In this document: piece by piece, positions 1-9,399 of the stretch
Layout: each line of letters begins with the position of its first letter
Numbering within the stretch: the first letter of the stretch is position 1
Source: SLRI01 sp964402505
GTDB taxonomy: Bacteria; Pseudomonadota; Alphaproteobacteria; Geminicoccales; Geminicoccaceae
DNA: 64,000 bases
NCBI GenBank assembly: GCA_964402505.1
Contig: CAYOCP010000016.1
Location: forward strand, 34,517-98,516
Reading direction: 5' to 3'
Made by a program: the position numbers and the translations under genes
The notes under the pieces: generated by a model
Told to the model about the DNA's origin: nothing
The model's database searches: none
What the model saw: the letters and a program-made list of their open reading frames with translations, nothing else

Positions 1-755
1 GCCGACGAGGTGACGGTGACCACCTCGCCCGCCTCGGCCCGGGTCAGGGCACCGGGCGGCAGGTACTCCATCTCGAGGCCGAAGCTGAGGCCGGTGCGGG
101 CGAGGACGTTGCCGAGCCGGTCGAAGACGATGGCCTCGGTGAGCGAGCGGACCGCCGCCTGGCCCGCGACGAACTGCTGCAGCCTGGCCGGGTCGCCGAG
201 CAGGTAGGGGGCCTCGCGGTTGAGATCGGCCGCCATGGCCAGGGCATCGGCGCGGATGTTCTCCTTGTGCTCCTCGAGATAGGCCTCGGCGACGTTCATG
301 GAGGTGTCGAGGGCGGTCCTGATCCGGTCGCCGAACCAGGCCTCGAGGCCGGAGCTGAGGAAGAGCACCGAGAACACCGAGACGATGATCGCCGGCGCCA
401 CCGCCACCACCGCGAAGAGCGCCACCAGCCGGCCATGCAGCTTCGAGCCGGCGCGGCCCTGCCGGTGCTCCAGCACCAGCATGACGAGCCGCCGGGCGAT
501 GATGACGCCGAGCAGCAGCAGCAGGACGAGGTCGATATTGAGCAGCAGCACGACCGTCTGCACGCTGCGCCCGTAGGGCGGTGCGGTCGAGATCACGACG
601 TAGGTCGCGATGCCCGAGATGACGGCGAGGATCGACAGGAGCAGCGCCAGCTTGCGCTCGAGGTCGAAGCGGCGCAGCCGCTCGAGCAGCGACCGGTCCT
701 TGCCGCGCAGGCCCTGGAGCAGGCTGCCGAAGGTCGATGAGGAGGGTGTGTCCAA
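1..755 (-). CDS. ntrY: NtrY-type nitrogen sensor histidine kinase, N-terminal part (runs off the window)
   Basis: The reverse strand reads an open frame from a TTG at 755 to the window edge. It has two or three hydrophobic segments near the N-terminus (LALLLSILAVISGIATYVV, then VLLLLLGVIIA, then LVALFAVVAVAPAIIVSVF) and a periplasmic-type stretch with SLTEAIVFDRLGNVLA. This is the sensor half of NtrY, a membrane kinase that pairs with NtrX; the HAMP, PAS and kinase domains lie outside the window. It starts 40 bases after ntrC, in the usual ntrB-ntrC-ntrY order. No ATG or GTG is present in frame upstream, so TTG preceded by GGAG is the best start. Confidence 0.85.
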   Translation of the reverse strand, partial: MDTPSSSTFGSLLQGLRGKDRSLLERLRRFDLERKLALLLSILAVISGIATYVVISTAPPYGRSVQTVVLLLNIDLVLLLLLGVIIARRLVMLVLEHRQGRAGSKLHGRLVALFAVVAVAPAIIVSVFSVLFLSSGLEAWFGDRIRTALDTSMNVAEAYLEEHKENIRADALAMAADLNREAPYLLGDPARLQQFVAGQAAVRSLTEAIVFDRLGNVLARTGLSFGLEMEYLPPGALTRAEAGEVVTVTSS

Positions 756-795
756 GGCGCTCCGGATGACGGGCCCGCCCCGGGGATCGCCGGAA

Positions 796-2232
<1,437 letters not shown>

Positions 2233-2273
2233 CCGAACCCCGCTCTCGAGCCCATCGCCATGTCCGCCGCCGT

Positions 2274-3401
2274 TCAGCGCGCCGTCGGCAGGCGGACCCG
2301 GAAGATCGACCCCGGCTGGCCGCGCGCGTAGGCGACGAGCCCGCCATGCTCGCCCACGATCTTCGCCACCAGCGAGAGGCCGAGCCCGCTGCCCTTCGCC
2401 TTGGTCGTGACGAAAGGCTGGAAGAGATGGTCCACCATGTCGGCCGCCACGCCAGGCCCCGTATCGCGCACCTCGACCGTGATCGGCAGCTCCAGCCGAT
2501 CGCCGGCGGCGCCGACCGTCATGCGCAAGCCGTGCCGGTAGTGGGTCGAGAGGGTGATCTGGCCGCCCTCGGCGGGAAGCGCCTCGGCCGCGTTCTTGAC
2601 CAGGTTGAGAAAGACCTGGACGAGCTGGTCGCGGTCGCCCTCCACCTCCGGCAAGGACGGGTCGTAGAGCTCCAGGATGCGGAGATGCCGGCCGAAGCCG
2701 TTCTGTGCCAGGCGCCGGACATGCTCGAGCACGAGATGGATGTTGACCGGCCGGCGTTCGATGCGGGCCTCCTCGCTGAAGGCATCCATGCGGTCGACGA
2801 GGGCGCAGATGCGGTCGGTCTCGTCGCAGATGAGCCGCACCAGCGAGCGGTCCTCCTCGTCGAGCGCGGGTGCGAGAAGCTGGGCGGCCCCCCTTATGCC
2901 GGAGAGCGGGTTCTTGACCTCGTGCGCCAGGGTCCGGGCCAGGCCCGCTATGGACCGGCCATTGCCGCGAGCGGCCGGGCCCCGGTCGAGCCGCTCCGCC
3001 ATCGAGCAGGGGTGAAGCACCACGAGGACGTGATCCTCCGCCTCGGGGATGGGCGAGATATGGGCATCGACCGTCACCATCAGGCCCCGCTGGAGGGCGA
3101 GCTCGATGCCGTATTCCGAGATCGAGCCGCCCCCGCCCCTGAGCTGTGCGATCAGCGCCATCAGCGTGCTGTGCGGCGCGAGCAGGTCCTCGAGCGGCCG
3201 GCCGAGCAGAACCGGGCGGCCGAGCGAGAAGAGCTGCTCGGCCGCGGGATTGGCCATGACCAGCACGCCGCGCGCCAGCACCAGCACAGGGCTCGGCAGG
3301 TTGTCGAGCACGATCTCGGGCAGGATGGCGGAACCCGGCTGCGACCGTCCATCCTCGAGCACGCGCATGCGGGTTTCCGCTACTGATGAAATTTCAGGCA
3401 T
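2274..3401 (-). CDS. ntrB: NtrB (GlnL-type) nitrogen sensor histidine kinase
   Basis: A soluble PAS-containing histidine kinase that phosphorylates NtrC and is normally controlled by PII. The N-terminal PAS-like part reads VLDNLPSPVLVLARG. The H-box is LAHEVKNPLSGIRGAAQLL, and the C-terminal ATPase has the N-box NLVKNAAEALP, the G1 box DTGPGVA and GSGLGLSLVAKI. The frame stays open to 3506, but the extra 35 residues are Arg/Pro-rich and unlike NtrB, so I start at the ATG at 3401 (MPEISS); a further ATG at 3368 is possible. It is transcribed divergently from ispDF. In many relatives dusB sits between these two genes; here it is absent. Confidence 0.94.
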   Translation of the reverse strand: MPEISSVAETRMRVLEDGRSQPGSAILPEIVLDNLPSPVLVLARGVLVMANPAAEQLFSLGRPVLLGRPLEDLLAPHSTLMALIAQLRGGGGSISEYGIELALQRGLMVTVDAHISPIPEAEDHVLVVLHPCSMAERLDRGPAARGNGRSIAGLARTLAHEVKNPLSGIRGAAQLLAPALDEEDRSLVRLICDETDRICALVDRMDAFSEEARIERRPVNIHLVLEHVRRLAQNGFGRHLRILELYDPSLPEVEGDRDQLVQVFLNLVKNAAEALPAEGGQITLSTHYRHGLRMTVGAAGDRLELPITVEVRDTGPGVAADMVDHLFQPFVTTKAKGSGLGLSLVAKIVGEHGGLVAYARGQPGSIFRVRLPTAR

Positions 3402-3526
3402 TCTCCGACACCTGCCTGCCGGCTGGGCACGCTTTAGCGGATCCCGCGGACGCGCACAATGTTCCCGATTGCCGACGGGCCTGCTAGGCTTCGCCTTTCG
3501 GGGCACGCGGGAGCGGACAGAGGCCG

Positions 3527-4681
3527 ATGGAGTGGGTGGCGCTGGTCATGGCGGCGGGCAGCGGCTCAAGGCTCGGAGGCGATCTGCCCAAGCAGTATCG
3601 GTCCCTGGCCGGCCGGCCGATGCTGCGCCGCACGCTCGACGGCCTCATCACCTGCCCGGGGGTCGGGCAGATCCGGGTGGTGATCGGCGCCGGGCAGGAG
3701 GACCACTACGCGGCGGCGACGCAGGGTCTCGACCTGCCGCCGCCGGTGATCGGCGGCGCCACGCGGCAGGACAGCGTCCGCCGCGGCCTCGAGGCGCTGG
3801 CGACGCAGGCGCCGGCGCACGTTCTCGTCCACGACGCCGCCCGGCCCTTCGCCTCGCCCGCGCTGATCGAGCGGGTGCGCGCCGGCCTCGCCACCGAAGC
3901 GGCCGTGCTGCCGGTGCTGCCCGTGGTCGACACGTTGAAGAAGGTGGACGAGGACGGCAGGGTCGGGGCCGACGTGCCGAGGACCGGCCTCGGCCGGGCA
4001 CAGACCCCGCAGGGCTTCGCTTTCGCGACCCTGCTCGACGCCCATCGCCGCCATGCCGGCCGGGACTGCACCGACGATGCCGGTGTCGTGGCCCTGGACG
4101 GCGTGTCGGTGCTGGCAATCGAAGGTGACGAGGCGAACTTCAAGGTGACGACCGAAGCCGACCTCGCCCGTGCCGAGAGGCTTCTGGCCCAGCGGCCGCG
4201 CCGCTGGATCAGCGCTTCCGGCTTCGACGTGCACGCCTTCGCCGAGGGCCGGCCGCTGGTGATCTGCGGCATCGTCCTGCCGCACGAGCGCGGTCTCGCC
4301 GGCCACTCGGACGCCGACGTCGCCCTCCACGCCGTCACCGACGCGCTTTTGGGTGCTGTCGCCGAGGGCGATATCGGCAGCCATTTCCCGCCCTCCGACG
4401 CGCGCTGGCGGGACGTCGCCAGCGCCCGCTTCCTCGCCCATGCGGCCGGGCTCGTGCAGGCCAAGGGCGGCCGTATCGAGCATGTCGACCTCACCATCAT
4501 CGGCGAGCGGCCGAAGATCGGCCCGCACCGCGAGGCGCTGCGCGCCAGCCTCGCCGGCCTTCTGGCGCTCGATCCGGCCAGGGTCAGCGTCAAGGCCACG
4601 ACCACCGAGCGGCTCGGCTTCTGCGGCCGCGAGGAAGGCCTCGCCGCCCAGGCCACCTTGAGCCTGAGCTTTCCCGCATGA
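3527..4681 (+). CDS. ispDF: Bifunctional IspD/IspF: MEP cytidylyltransferase and MECDP synthase
   Basis: A 384-aa fusion catalysing two steps of the non-mevalonate isoprenoid pathway in the cytoplasm. Residues 1 to about 225 are IspD, with the nucleotide-binding MAAGSGSRLGGDLPKQY and VHDAARPF. From about 226 the IspF domain begins with GFDVHAFAEG (the metal-binding Asp-x-His) and contains GHSDADVALHAVTDALLGA and the C-terminal ATTTERLGFCGREEG. The fusion is typical of alphaproteobacteria and other groups. It overlaps the next gene by four bases (ATGA), which indicates translational coupling. Confidence 0.97.
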   Translation: MEWVALVMAAGSGSRLGGDLPKQYRSLAGRPMLRRTLDGLITCPGVGQIRVVIGAGQEDHYAAATQGLDLPPPVIGGATRQDSVRRGLEALATQAPAHVLVHDAARPFASPALIERVRAGLATEAAVLPVLPVVDTLKKVDEDGRVGADVPRTGLGRAQTPQGFAFATLLDAHRRHAGRDCTDDAGVVALDGVSVLAIEGDEANFKVTTEADLARAERLLAQRPRRWISASGFDVHAFAEGRPLVICGIVLPHERGLAGHSDADVALHAVTDALLGAVAEGDIGSHFPPSDARWRDVASARFLAHAAGLVQAKGGRIEHVDLTIIGERPKIGPHREALRASLAGLLALDPARVSVKATTTERLGFCGREEGLAAQATLSLSFPA

Positions 4682-5178
4682 CCTCGACCCTGCCGGACCC
4701 GTTCCTCGAGGCGGCCTTTCGCCTGCTCGATCTCTGCCGCCGGCGGCGGCTCACCATCGCCACGGCCGAGAGCTGCACCGGCGGGCTGATCGCCGCCTGC
4801 CTGACCGAGATCGCGGGCTCATCCGACGTGGTGGAGCGCGGCTTCGTCACCTACTCCAACGCCGCCAAGCGGGAGCTGCTCGGCGTCCACGCCGCCACGC
4901 TCGAGCGCCACGGCGCCGTCTCCGCCGAGGCCGCCGTGGAGATGGTGGAAGGGGCGCTCGCCCACTCCCCCGCCGACCTCGCCGTCGCCGTCACCGGCAT
5001 CGCCGGCCCCGGCGGTGCCACGGCGGAGAAACCGGTCGGGCTCGTGTTCCTGGCGGCACGGCGTCGAGGTGCCCCACCGGTCGTCGAGCGCCACGTCTTC
5101 CCGGGCGACCGTCGGCAGGTGCGCACCGCCACCCTCGATCGCGCCCTCGCCATGCTGGAGCGGATGGCCGCGGGCTGA
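4678..5178 (+). CDS. pncC: CinA C-terminal family nicotinamide-nucleotide amidohydrolase
   Basis: A 166-aa stand-alone CinA-C protein. The family deamidates nicotinamide mononucleotide to nicotinate mononucleotide in NAD recycling. The signature is TIATAESCTGGLIAACLTEI near residue 25, followed by the typical GFVTYSNAAKRELLGV and AVTGIAGPGGATAEKPVG. It lacks the N-terminal MoCF domain of full CinA, as in E. coli PncC/YgaD. The start overlaps the ispDF stop (ATGA). The gene converges on the RatA-like gene with only 11 bases between the stops. Confidence 0.93.
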   Translation: MTSTLPDPFLEAAFRLLDLCRRRRLTIATAESCTGGLIAACLTEIAGSSDVVERGFVTYSNAAKRELLGVHAATLERHGAVSAEAAVEMVEGALAHSPADLAVAVTGIAGPGGATAEKPVGLVFLAARRRGAPPVVERHVFPGDRRQVRTATLDRALAMLERMAAG

Positions 5179-5189
5179 GGCACCGGCGC

Positions 5190-5672
5190 TCAGCCGGGTG
5201 AATGGACCGGCGTTTCCAGCCGCTCGCCCGACGCCTGCCGCTCGCCGTAGAGCTGCTTCGCGCGGGCCTCGAAGGCGGCCACCATGCGCTGCACCGCCTG
5301 GTCGAAGAGGAGGCCGATCAGCTTTTGCAGCATCTTCGAGCGGAACTCGAAATCGACGTAGAAATCGACGACGCAGCCGCCTTCCGGTGCCGGCAGGAAG
5401 CGCCAGTGATTGTTGAGATAGCGAAACGGGCCGTTGATGTACGCGACATCGACGCCCGTCTTCGGGATCAGCGTCACCTTGGAGGTGAAGCGCTCGCGAA
5501 AGACCTTGAAGGCGATGACGAGGTCGGCCCAGAAGACGTCGCCCTCGCGCCGCGTGATGCGCGCCGCCTTGCACCAGGGCAGGAACTCCGGATATCGATC
5601 GACCCCCGCCACCAGCTCGTAGAGCTGCTCCGGCGTGTAGGGCAGGCGACGCTTCTCGGCATAGGTCGGCAT
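5190..5672 (-). CDS. RatA/Coq10-like START-domain protein
   Basis: A 160-aa SRPBCC/START-fold protein of the family that includes mitochondrial Coq10, which binds ubiquinone, and E. coli RatA. The N-terminus YTPEQLYELVAGVDRYPEFLPWC is the family hallmark, and DFEFRSKMLQKLIGLLF forms the C-terminal helix closing the lipid pocket. It follows lipA by 18 bases on the same strand, a position it holds in many alphaproteobacteria. A ubiquinone-chaperone role is likelier here than the toxin role reported for E. coli RatA; this is inference from the family. Confidence 0.85.
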   Translation of the reverse strand: MPTYAEKRRLPYTPEQLYELVAGVDRYPEFLPWCKAARITRREGDVFWADLVIAFKVFRERFTSKVTLIPKTGVDVAYINGPFRYLNNHWRFLPAPEGGCVVDFYVDFEFRSKMLQKLIGLLFDQAVQRMVAAFEARAKQLYGERQASGERLETPVHSPG

Positions 5673-5690
5673 GGCGGGTCCGGCCGGTCG

Positions 5691-6599
5691 TCAGGCGGCC
5701 GCACGAGCTTGGCGCGCCTCGCGCAGCCGCTCGAAATCGGCACCCGCATGATGCGACGAGCGGGTCAGGGGGCTGGCCGAGACCATGAGGAAGCCCTTGG
5801 CCCGCGCCGACCGCTCGATGCCCGAGAACTCCTCGGGCGGCACGAAGCGCGCGACCTCGTGATGGCGCGGCGTCGGCTGCAGGTACTGGCCCACGGTCAG
5901 GAAATCGATGTCGGCCGAGCGCATGTCGTCCATCACCTGCAGGATCTCACGCTTCTCCTCGCCGAGGCCGACCATGATGCCGGACTTGGTGAAGATTGCG
6001 GGATCCAGCTCCTTCACCTGCTGCAGCAGGCGCAGCGAATGGAAGTAGCGCGCCCCCGGCCGCACCGTCCGGTAGAGCCGGGGCACGGTCTCGAGGTTGT
6101 GGTTGTAGACATCGGGCCGCGCCGCCACGACCTTCTCGATCGCCCCGGGCTTGCGCAGGAAATCAGGTGTCAGGATCTCGATCGTGGTCGAGGGCGACGC
6201 CGCCCGGATCGCCTCGATGCAGCGCACGAACTGGAAGGCGCCGCCATCCGCCAAGTCGTCACGATCGACCGAGGTGATGACCACGTGCCGCAGGCCCATG
6301 GTCAGGACCACCTCGGCCAGATGTGCCGGCTCCTGCGGGTCGACCGCGCGCGGCAGGCCGGTCTTGACGTTGCAGAAGGCGCAGGCGCGCGTGCAGGTGT
6401 CGCCGAGAATCATCACCGTGGCGTGCTTCTGCGTCCAGCACTCGCCGATGTTCGGGCAGGCCGCCTCCTCGCAGACCGTGTGCAGACGCTTCTCGCGCAT
6501 CAGCTTCCTGGTCTCGTGATAGCTGTCCGAGGAGGGCGCCTTGACCCTGATCCAGGCGGGCTTGCGGGTGATCTTGCGATCGAGGGTGACGGTGGCCAT
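5691..6599 (-). CDS. lipA: Lipoyl synthase
   Basis: A 302-aa radical-SAM enzyme that inserts two sulfurs into octanoyl groups on lipoyl domains, such as those of the PdhB and PdhC proteins encoded nearby. The auxiliary-cluster cysteines are in CEEAACPNIGECW. The radical-SAM CxxxCxxC is CTRACAFC, and the terminal RSSH motif of LipA is present (LTRSSHHAG). The start shares one base with the stop of the pentapeptide-repeat gene (TGATG). It therefore forms the distal part of an lpdA operon, coupling lipoate synthesis to dihydrolipoamide dehydrogenase. Confidence 0.97.
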   Translation of the reverse strand: MATVTLDRKITRKPAWIRVKAPSSDSYHETRKLMREKRLHTVCEEAACPNIGECWTQKHATVMILGDTCTRACAFCNVKTGLPRAVDPQEPAHLAEVVLTMGLRHVVITSVDRDDLADGGAFQFVRCIEAIRAASPSTTIEILTPDFLRKPGAIEKVVAARPDVYNHNLETVPRLYRTVRPGARYFHSLRLLQQVKELDPAIFTKSGIMVGLGEEKREILQVMDDMRSADIDFLTVGQYLQPTPRHHEVARFVPPEEFSGIERSARAKGFLMVSASPLTRSSHHAGADFERLREARQARAAA

Positions 6600-6943
6600 C
6601 AGGCTTCCGGTGCTTCGGGTTGGTGGAGGATCTCGAGCTTGGCGGCGAGGTCGGAAGGCAGCTTCGTCGTCTCGTCGATGACGGCCCTCCGGAGCTGCTC
6701 GACCGTGAGGTTCCTCGCATCGGTCAAATCCGCGCCGCGGAGATCGGCACCCTCGAGGTTCGTGCCGCCCAGATCGGCGTTCCTGAACGAGGACCCTCGG
6801 AACGAGGCGTGCCGGGCATCCGCTCCAGCAAAATTGGCGTTCTCGAGGTCGACACGATCGAGCTCGACACGACGAATGAAAGCGCCATGCAGGTCGAGCC
6901 GAAAGCCGCCCTGTCTCAGTCGCTCGCCAATCGCCGTCCTCAT
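6599..6943 (-). CDS. Pentapeptide-repeat protein
   Basis: A 114-aa protein whose middle (about 25-75) is built of A(D/N)LxX-type pentapeptides, for example ANFAGADARHASF and ADLGGTNLEGADLRGADL. Such repeats fold into a right-handed quadrilateral beta-helix. After the repeats comes a short helical tail with LTVEQLRRAVIDETTKLP. The function is unknown. It is coupled to both neighbours: its ATG overlaps the stop of the 58-aa ORF by four bases, and its stop overlaps the lipA start by one. This makes it a fixed member of the lpdA-lipA operon. Confidence 0.85.
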   Translation of the reverse strand: MRTAIGERLRQGGFRLDLHGAFIRRVELDRVDLENANFAGADARHASFRGSSFRNADLGGTNLEGADLRGADLTDARNLTVEQLRRAVIDETTKLPSDLAAKLEILHQPEAPEA

Positions 6944-7116
6944 CGCCGCTCCCGAAGGTGATCCGCCACCATCGTCATGATCGTTCGGATATCGACAGGC
7001 GGCCCCGCCTCGTCCTCATCCGGCTCTCTGTTCCTAACATAGGCCACCAGCAGCTCGAACGCATCCCCCGCGAGATCGGGGAAGTCACCGGCGATCTGCC
7101 ACCCGATATCGCCCAT
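6940..7116 (-). CDS. Small 58-aa acidic protein coupled to lpdA
   Basis: I find an uninterrupted 58-codon frame starting with ATG directly after the lpdA stop (TAG ATG, no gap) and ending in an ATGA overlap with the pentapeptide-repeat gene. The product begins MGDIGWQIAGDFPDLAGDAF, has an acidic stretch EPDEDEAGPP and ends in DHLRERR. It has no signal peptide, membrane segment or cysteine motif that I recognise. Perfect packing between two coupled genes argues that it is translated. I do not recognise a family. Confidence 0.65.
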   Translation of the reverse strand: MGDIGWQIAGDFPDLAGDAFELLVAYVRNREPDEDEAGPPVDIRTIMTMVADHLRERR

Positions 7117-8517
7117 CTAGAAATGAATGGCGCGTCCATAGGCGTCGAGCACCGATTCGTGCATCATCTCGGAGAGGGTCGGGTGCGGGAAGATGGTGTG
7201 CATCAGGTCGAGCTCGGTCGCCTCGACCTGCCGGGCGATGACGTAGCCCTGGATCAGCTCGGTCACCTCGGCACCGATCATGTGGGCACCCAGGAGCTCG
7301 CCGGTCTCGGCATCGAAGACCGTCTTGACCAGCCCCTCGGGCTCCCCGAGCGCTATGGCCTTGCCGTTGCCGATGAAGGGGAACCTGCCGACCTTGACCT
7401 TGTGGCCCTTCTCCTTGGCCGCCGCCTCGGTCAGGCCGACCGAGGCCACTTGCGGGTTGCAGTAGGTGCAGCCCGGGATCTTGGTCACGTCCATCGGGTG
7501 CAGGCCCTTCACGCCGGCGATGCGCTCGACGCACATGACACCTTCGTGGCTCGCCTTGTGGGCGAGCCAGGGCGGGCCGACCACGTCGCCGATGGCGTAG
7601 ACGCCGGGCTCGCCGGTGCGGCACCACTCGTCGACGACGATGTGGGTGCGGTCCACCTTCACGCCGGTCTTCTCGAGCCCGAGATTCTCCACATTGCCGA
7701 CGATGCCGACCGCCATGACCACCCGATCGAAGGTCTGCTCCTGGCTCTTGCCGCCGGCCTCGATGGTCGCGGTCACCTTGTCCCCGCCCTTCTTCAGGGC
7801 CTTGACCTGGGCCTTGGTGATGATCTTGATGCCGCGCTTCTCGAACCGCTTCTGGGCGAAGGCCGAGATCTCGGCATCCTCCACCGGCAGCACCCGGTCG
7901 AGCACCTCGACCACCGTCACCTCCGCACCGAGCGAGCGGAAGAAGCTCGCGAACTCGATGCCGATGGCCCCGCTGCCGACCACGAGGAGCGACTTCGGCA
8001 TGACGTCCGGCACCATCGCCTCCTTGTAGCTCCAGACGAGCTTGCCATCAGATTCGAGCCCGGGGAGCTGTCGCGCACGGGCGCCCGTGGCGAGTATGAT
8101 GTGCTTGGCGTCGAGCGTGACGTCATCGCCCTTGGTCGCCTTGACCGCGACCCTGCCCTTGCCGGCGAGCGACCCGGCACCGTCGAAGACGGTGACCTTG
8201 TTCTTCTTCAAGAGATGCGCCACGCCCTTGCTGAGCTGGCTCGCCACGCCGCGCGAGCGCTTGACCACGCGGGCGAGATCGAAGCCGAACTTCTCGACCG
8301 TGAGCCCGAACGATTCCGCATGACCAAAATAATCGTGTATCTCCGCCGTGCGCAGCAGCGCCTTGGTCGGAATGCAGCCCCAGTTGAGGCAGATGCCGCC
8401 CAAATGCTCCCGCTCGACCACCGCCGTCTTCAGGCCGAGCTGCGCGGAACGAATGGCGGCGACATAGCCCCCCGGCCCCCCACCGACGATGACGACATCG
8501 AACGAGGTCTCGGCCAT
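7117..8517 (-). CDS. lpdA: Dihydrolipoamide dehydrogenase (E3)
   Basis: A 466-aa flavoprotein disulfide reductase that reoxidises dihydrolipoyl groups of 2-oxoacid dehydrogenase complexes. The FAD site is VVIVGGGPGGYVAAIRSAQ, the redox-active disulfide is GGICLNWGCIPTKALL, and the NAD site is VVGSGAIGIEFASF. The C-terminal catalytic His-Glu lies in HTIFPHPTLSEMMHE. The frame is open further upstream to 8616, but the ATG at 8517 is preceded by GGGGAG at good spacing and gives the normal N-terminus. E3 usually follows pdhC directly; here a toxin-antitoxin pair on the other strand separates them. Confidence 0.96.
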   Translation of the reverse strand: MAETSFDVVIVGGGPGGYVAAIRSAQLGLKTAVVEREHLGGICLNWGCIPTKALLRTAEIHDYFGHAESFGLTVEKFGFDLARVVKRSRGVASQLSKGVAHLLKKNKVTVFDGAGSLAGKGRVAVKATKGDDVTLDAKHIILATGARARQLPGLESDGKLVWSYKEAMVPDVMPKSLLVVGSGAIGIEFASFFRSLGAEVTVVEVLDRVLPVEDAEISAFAQKRFEKRGIKIITKAQVKALKKGGDKVTATIEAGGKSQEQTFDRVVMAVGIVGNVENLGLEKTGVKVDRTHIVVDEWCRTGEPGVYAIGDVVGPPWLAHKASHEGVMCVERIAGVKGLHPMDVTKIPGCTYCNPQVASVGLTEAAAKEKGHKVKVGRFPFIGNGKAIALGEPEGLVKTVFDAETGELLGAHMIGAEVTELIQGYVIARQVEATELDLMHTIFPHPTLSEMMHESVLDAYGRAIHF

Positions 8518-8630
8518 GGTATTGCTCCCCGGCGGTGGTCGTTGCGGCGCTGCCCTTGGTTGTGGCGGGTTCACCCGGCTTGTCAACCGGCGGCGCCAAT
8601 CGCATATGTGAGGCAATTCCGCAATCGGTG

Positions 8631-8897
8631 ATGCGCATGCGCCACGTCTCGATCCGCGAGGCCAACCGGAGCCTCTCGCGCCTCCTCGAGGAGGTCGAAC
8701 GAGGCGAGACCGTCGTCATCACCCGCGAGGGCAAGCCGGTCGCCCAACTCGCCCCCAGCCCCGCCAATCGGCGGGACGACCCCGAGGTCCGCGCGGCCCG
8801 TGAGCGGTGGTGTGCTCATCTGGACCGCTGGAAGGGCGACGGCTACCGGGTCGGGAGGATCACCGAGGACGACAAGTACGGCAACGCCGACACCTGA
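8631..8897 (+). CDS. Phd/YefM-family antitoxin
   Basis: An 88-aa antitoxin. The N-terminus MRMRHVSIREANRSLSRLLE and ETVVITREGKPVAQL are the Phd/YefM DNA-binding fold; the C-terminal part with WKGDGYRVGRITEDD would wrap the toxin. It should neutralise the PIN-domain protein encoded next and autoregulate the pair. The stop shares one base with the toxin start (TGATG). The frame is open from 8535, but homology begins at the ATG at 8631 (or the ATG at 8637). The pair lies between lpdA and pdhC, on the opposite strand to both. Confidence 0.85.
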   Translation: MRMRHVSIREANRSLSRLLEEVERGETVVITREGKPVAQLAPSPANRRDDPEVRAARERWCAHLDRWKGDGYRVGRITEDDKYGNADT

Positions 8898-9349
8898 TGT
8901 TGGCCGCCTTCGACTCCAACATCCTGATCTATGCGCATCTGGAGCCTGATTCGGCAAAGGGCGCCCGCGCCAAGACGCTCTTGAAGGCTGCCGGCGCCAG
9001 CCGCGCGGTCGTTGCCGCGCAGGTGCTCGGCGAGCTTCTCTGGGTCGTCCGTCGACGTCGGCCGGACCTTCTCGATCTTGCGCTGGGAAGCGTCGAGCTG
9101 TTGCCACCGACGATCGAGGTGCCGCGTTCCGACCGCCACTCGATGACTGAAGCGGCCCGACTGGCGGAGCGGCACCGGCTGCAATTCTGGGACGCATTGA
9201 TTCTTGTTGCGTCGGCCCGCGCGGGCGCAACCCACCTTCTCAGCGAGGACCTTCAGGACGGCGCTGTCATCGCCAACGTACGCCTCATTGATCCGTTTGC
9301 AGCTGCCAATCGCGAGTTGGTCGACCGCCTGCTGCCGCCGCTGCCATAG
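8897..9349 (+). CDS. VapC-type PIN-domain ribonuclease toxin
   Basis: A 150-aa PIN-domain toxin, the family of Mg-dependent RNases that cut tRNA or rRNA. The acidic active-site residues appear in FDSNILIYAH near the N-terminus, in QVLGELLWV, in QFWDALILVASA and in LSEDLQDG. The start at 8897 lies inside the antitoxin stop (TGATG); the longer open frame from 8807 would overlap the antitoxin and has no PIN homology. The stop is 50 bases from the converging pdhC stop. Confidence 0.88.
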   Translation: MLAAFDSNILIYAHLEPDSAKGARAKTLLKAAGASRAVVAAQVLGELLWVVRRRRPDLLDLALGSVELLPPTIEVPRSDRHSMTEAARLAERHRLQFWDALILVASARAGATHLLSEDLQDGAVIANVRLIDPFAAANRELVDRLLPPLP

Positions 9350-9399
9350 GCCGATGGCGCATCCAGAGGCCGGTGCCCGGATCCGCCTTCCCGAGGCGC

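Noticed and set aside
3402..3506. 35-residue NtrB extension
   Set aside because: Arg/Pro-rich, unlike NtrB; the ATG at 3401 fits better.
5202..8631. 592-aa and 557-aa plus-strand frames
   Set aside because: Antisense to lipA, lpdA and neighbours, whose minus-strand products have full catalytic motifs.
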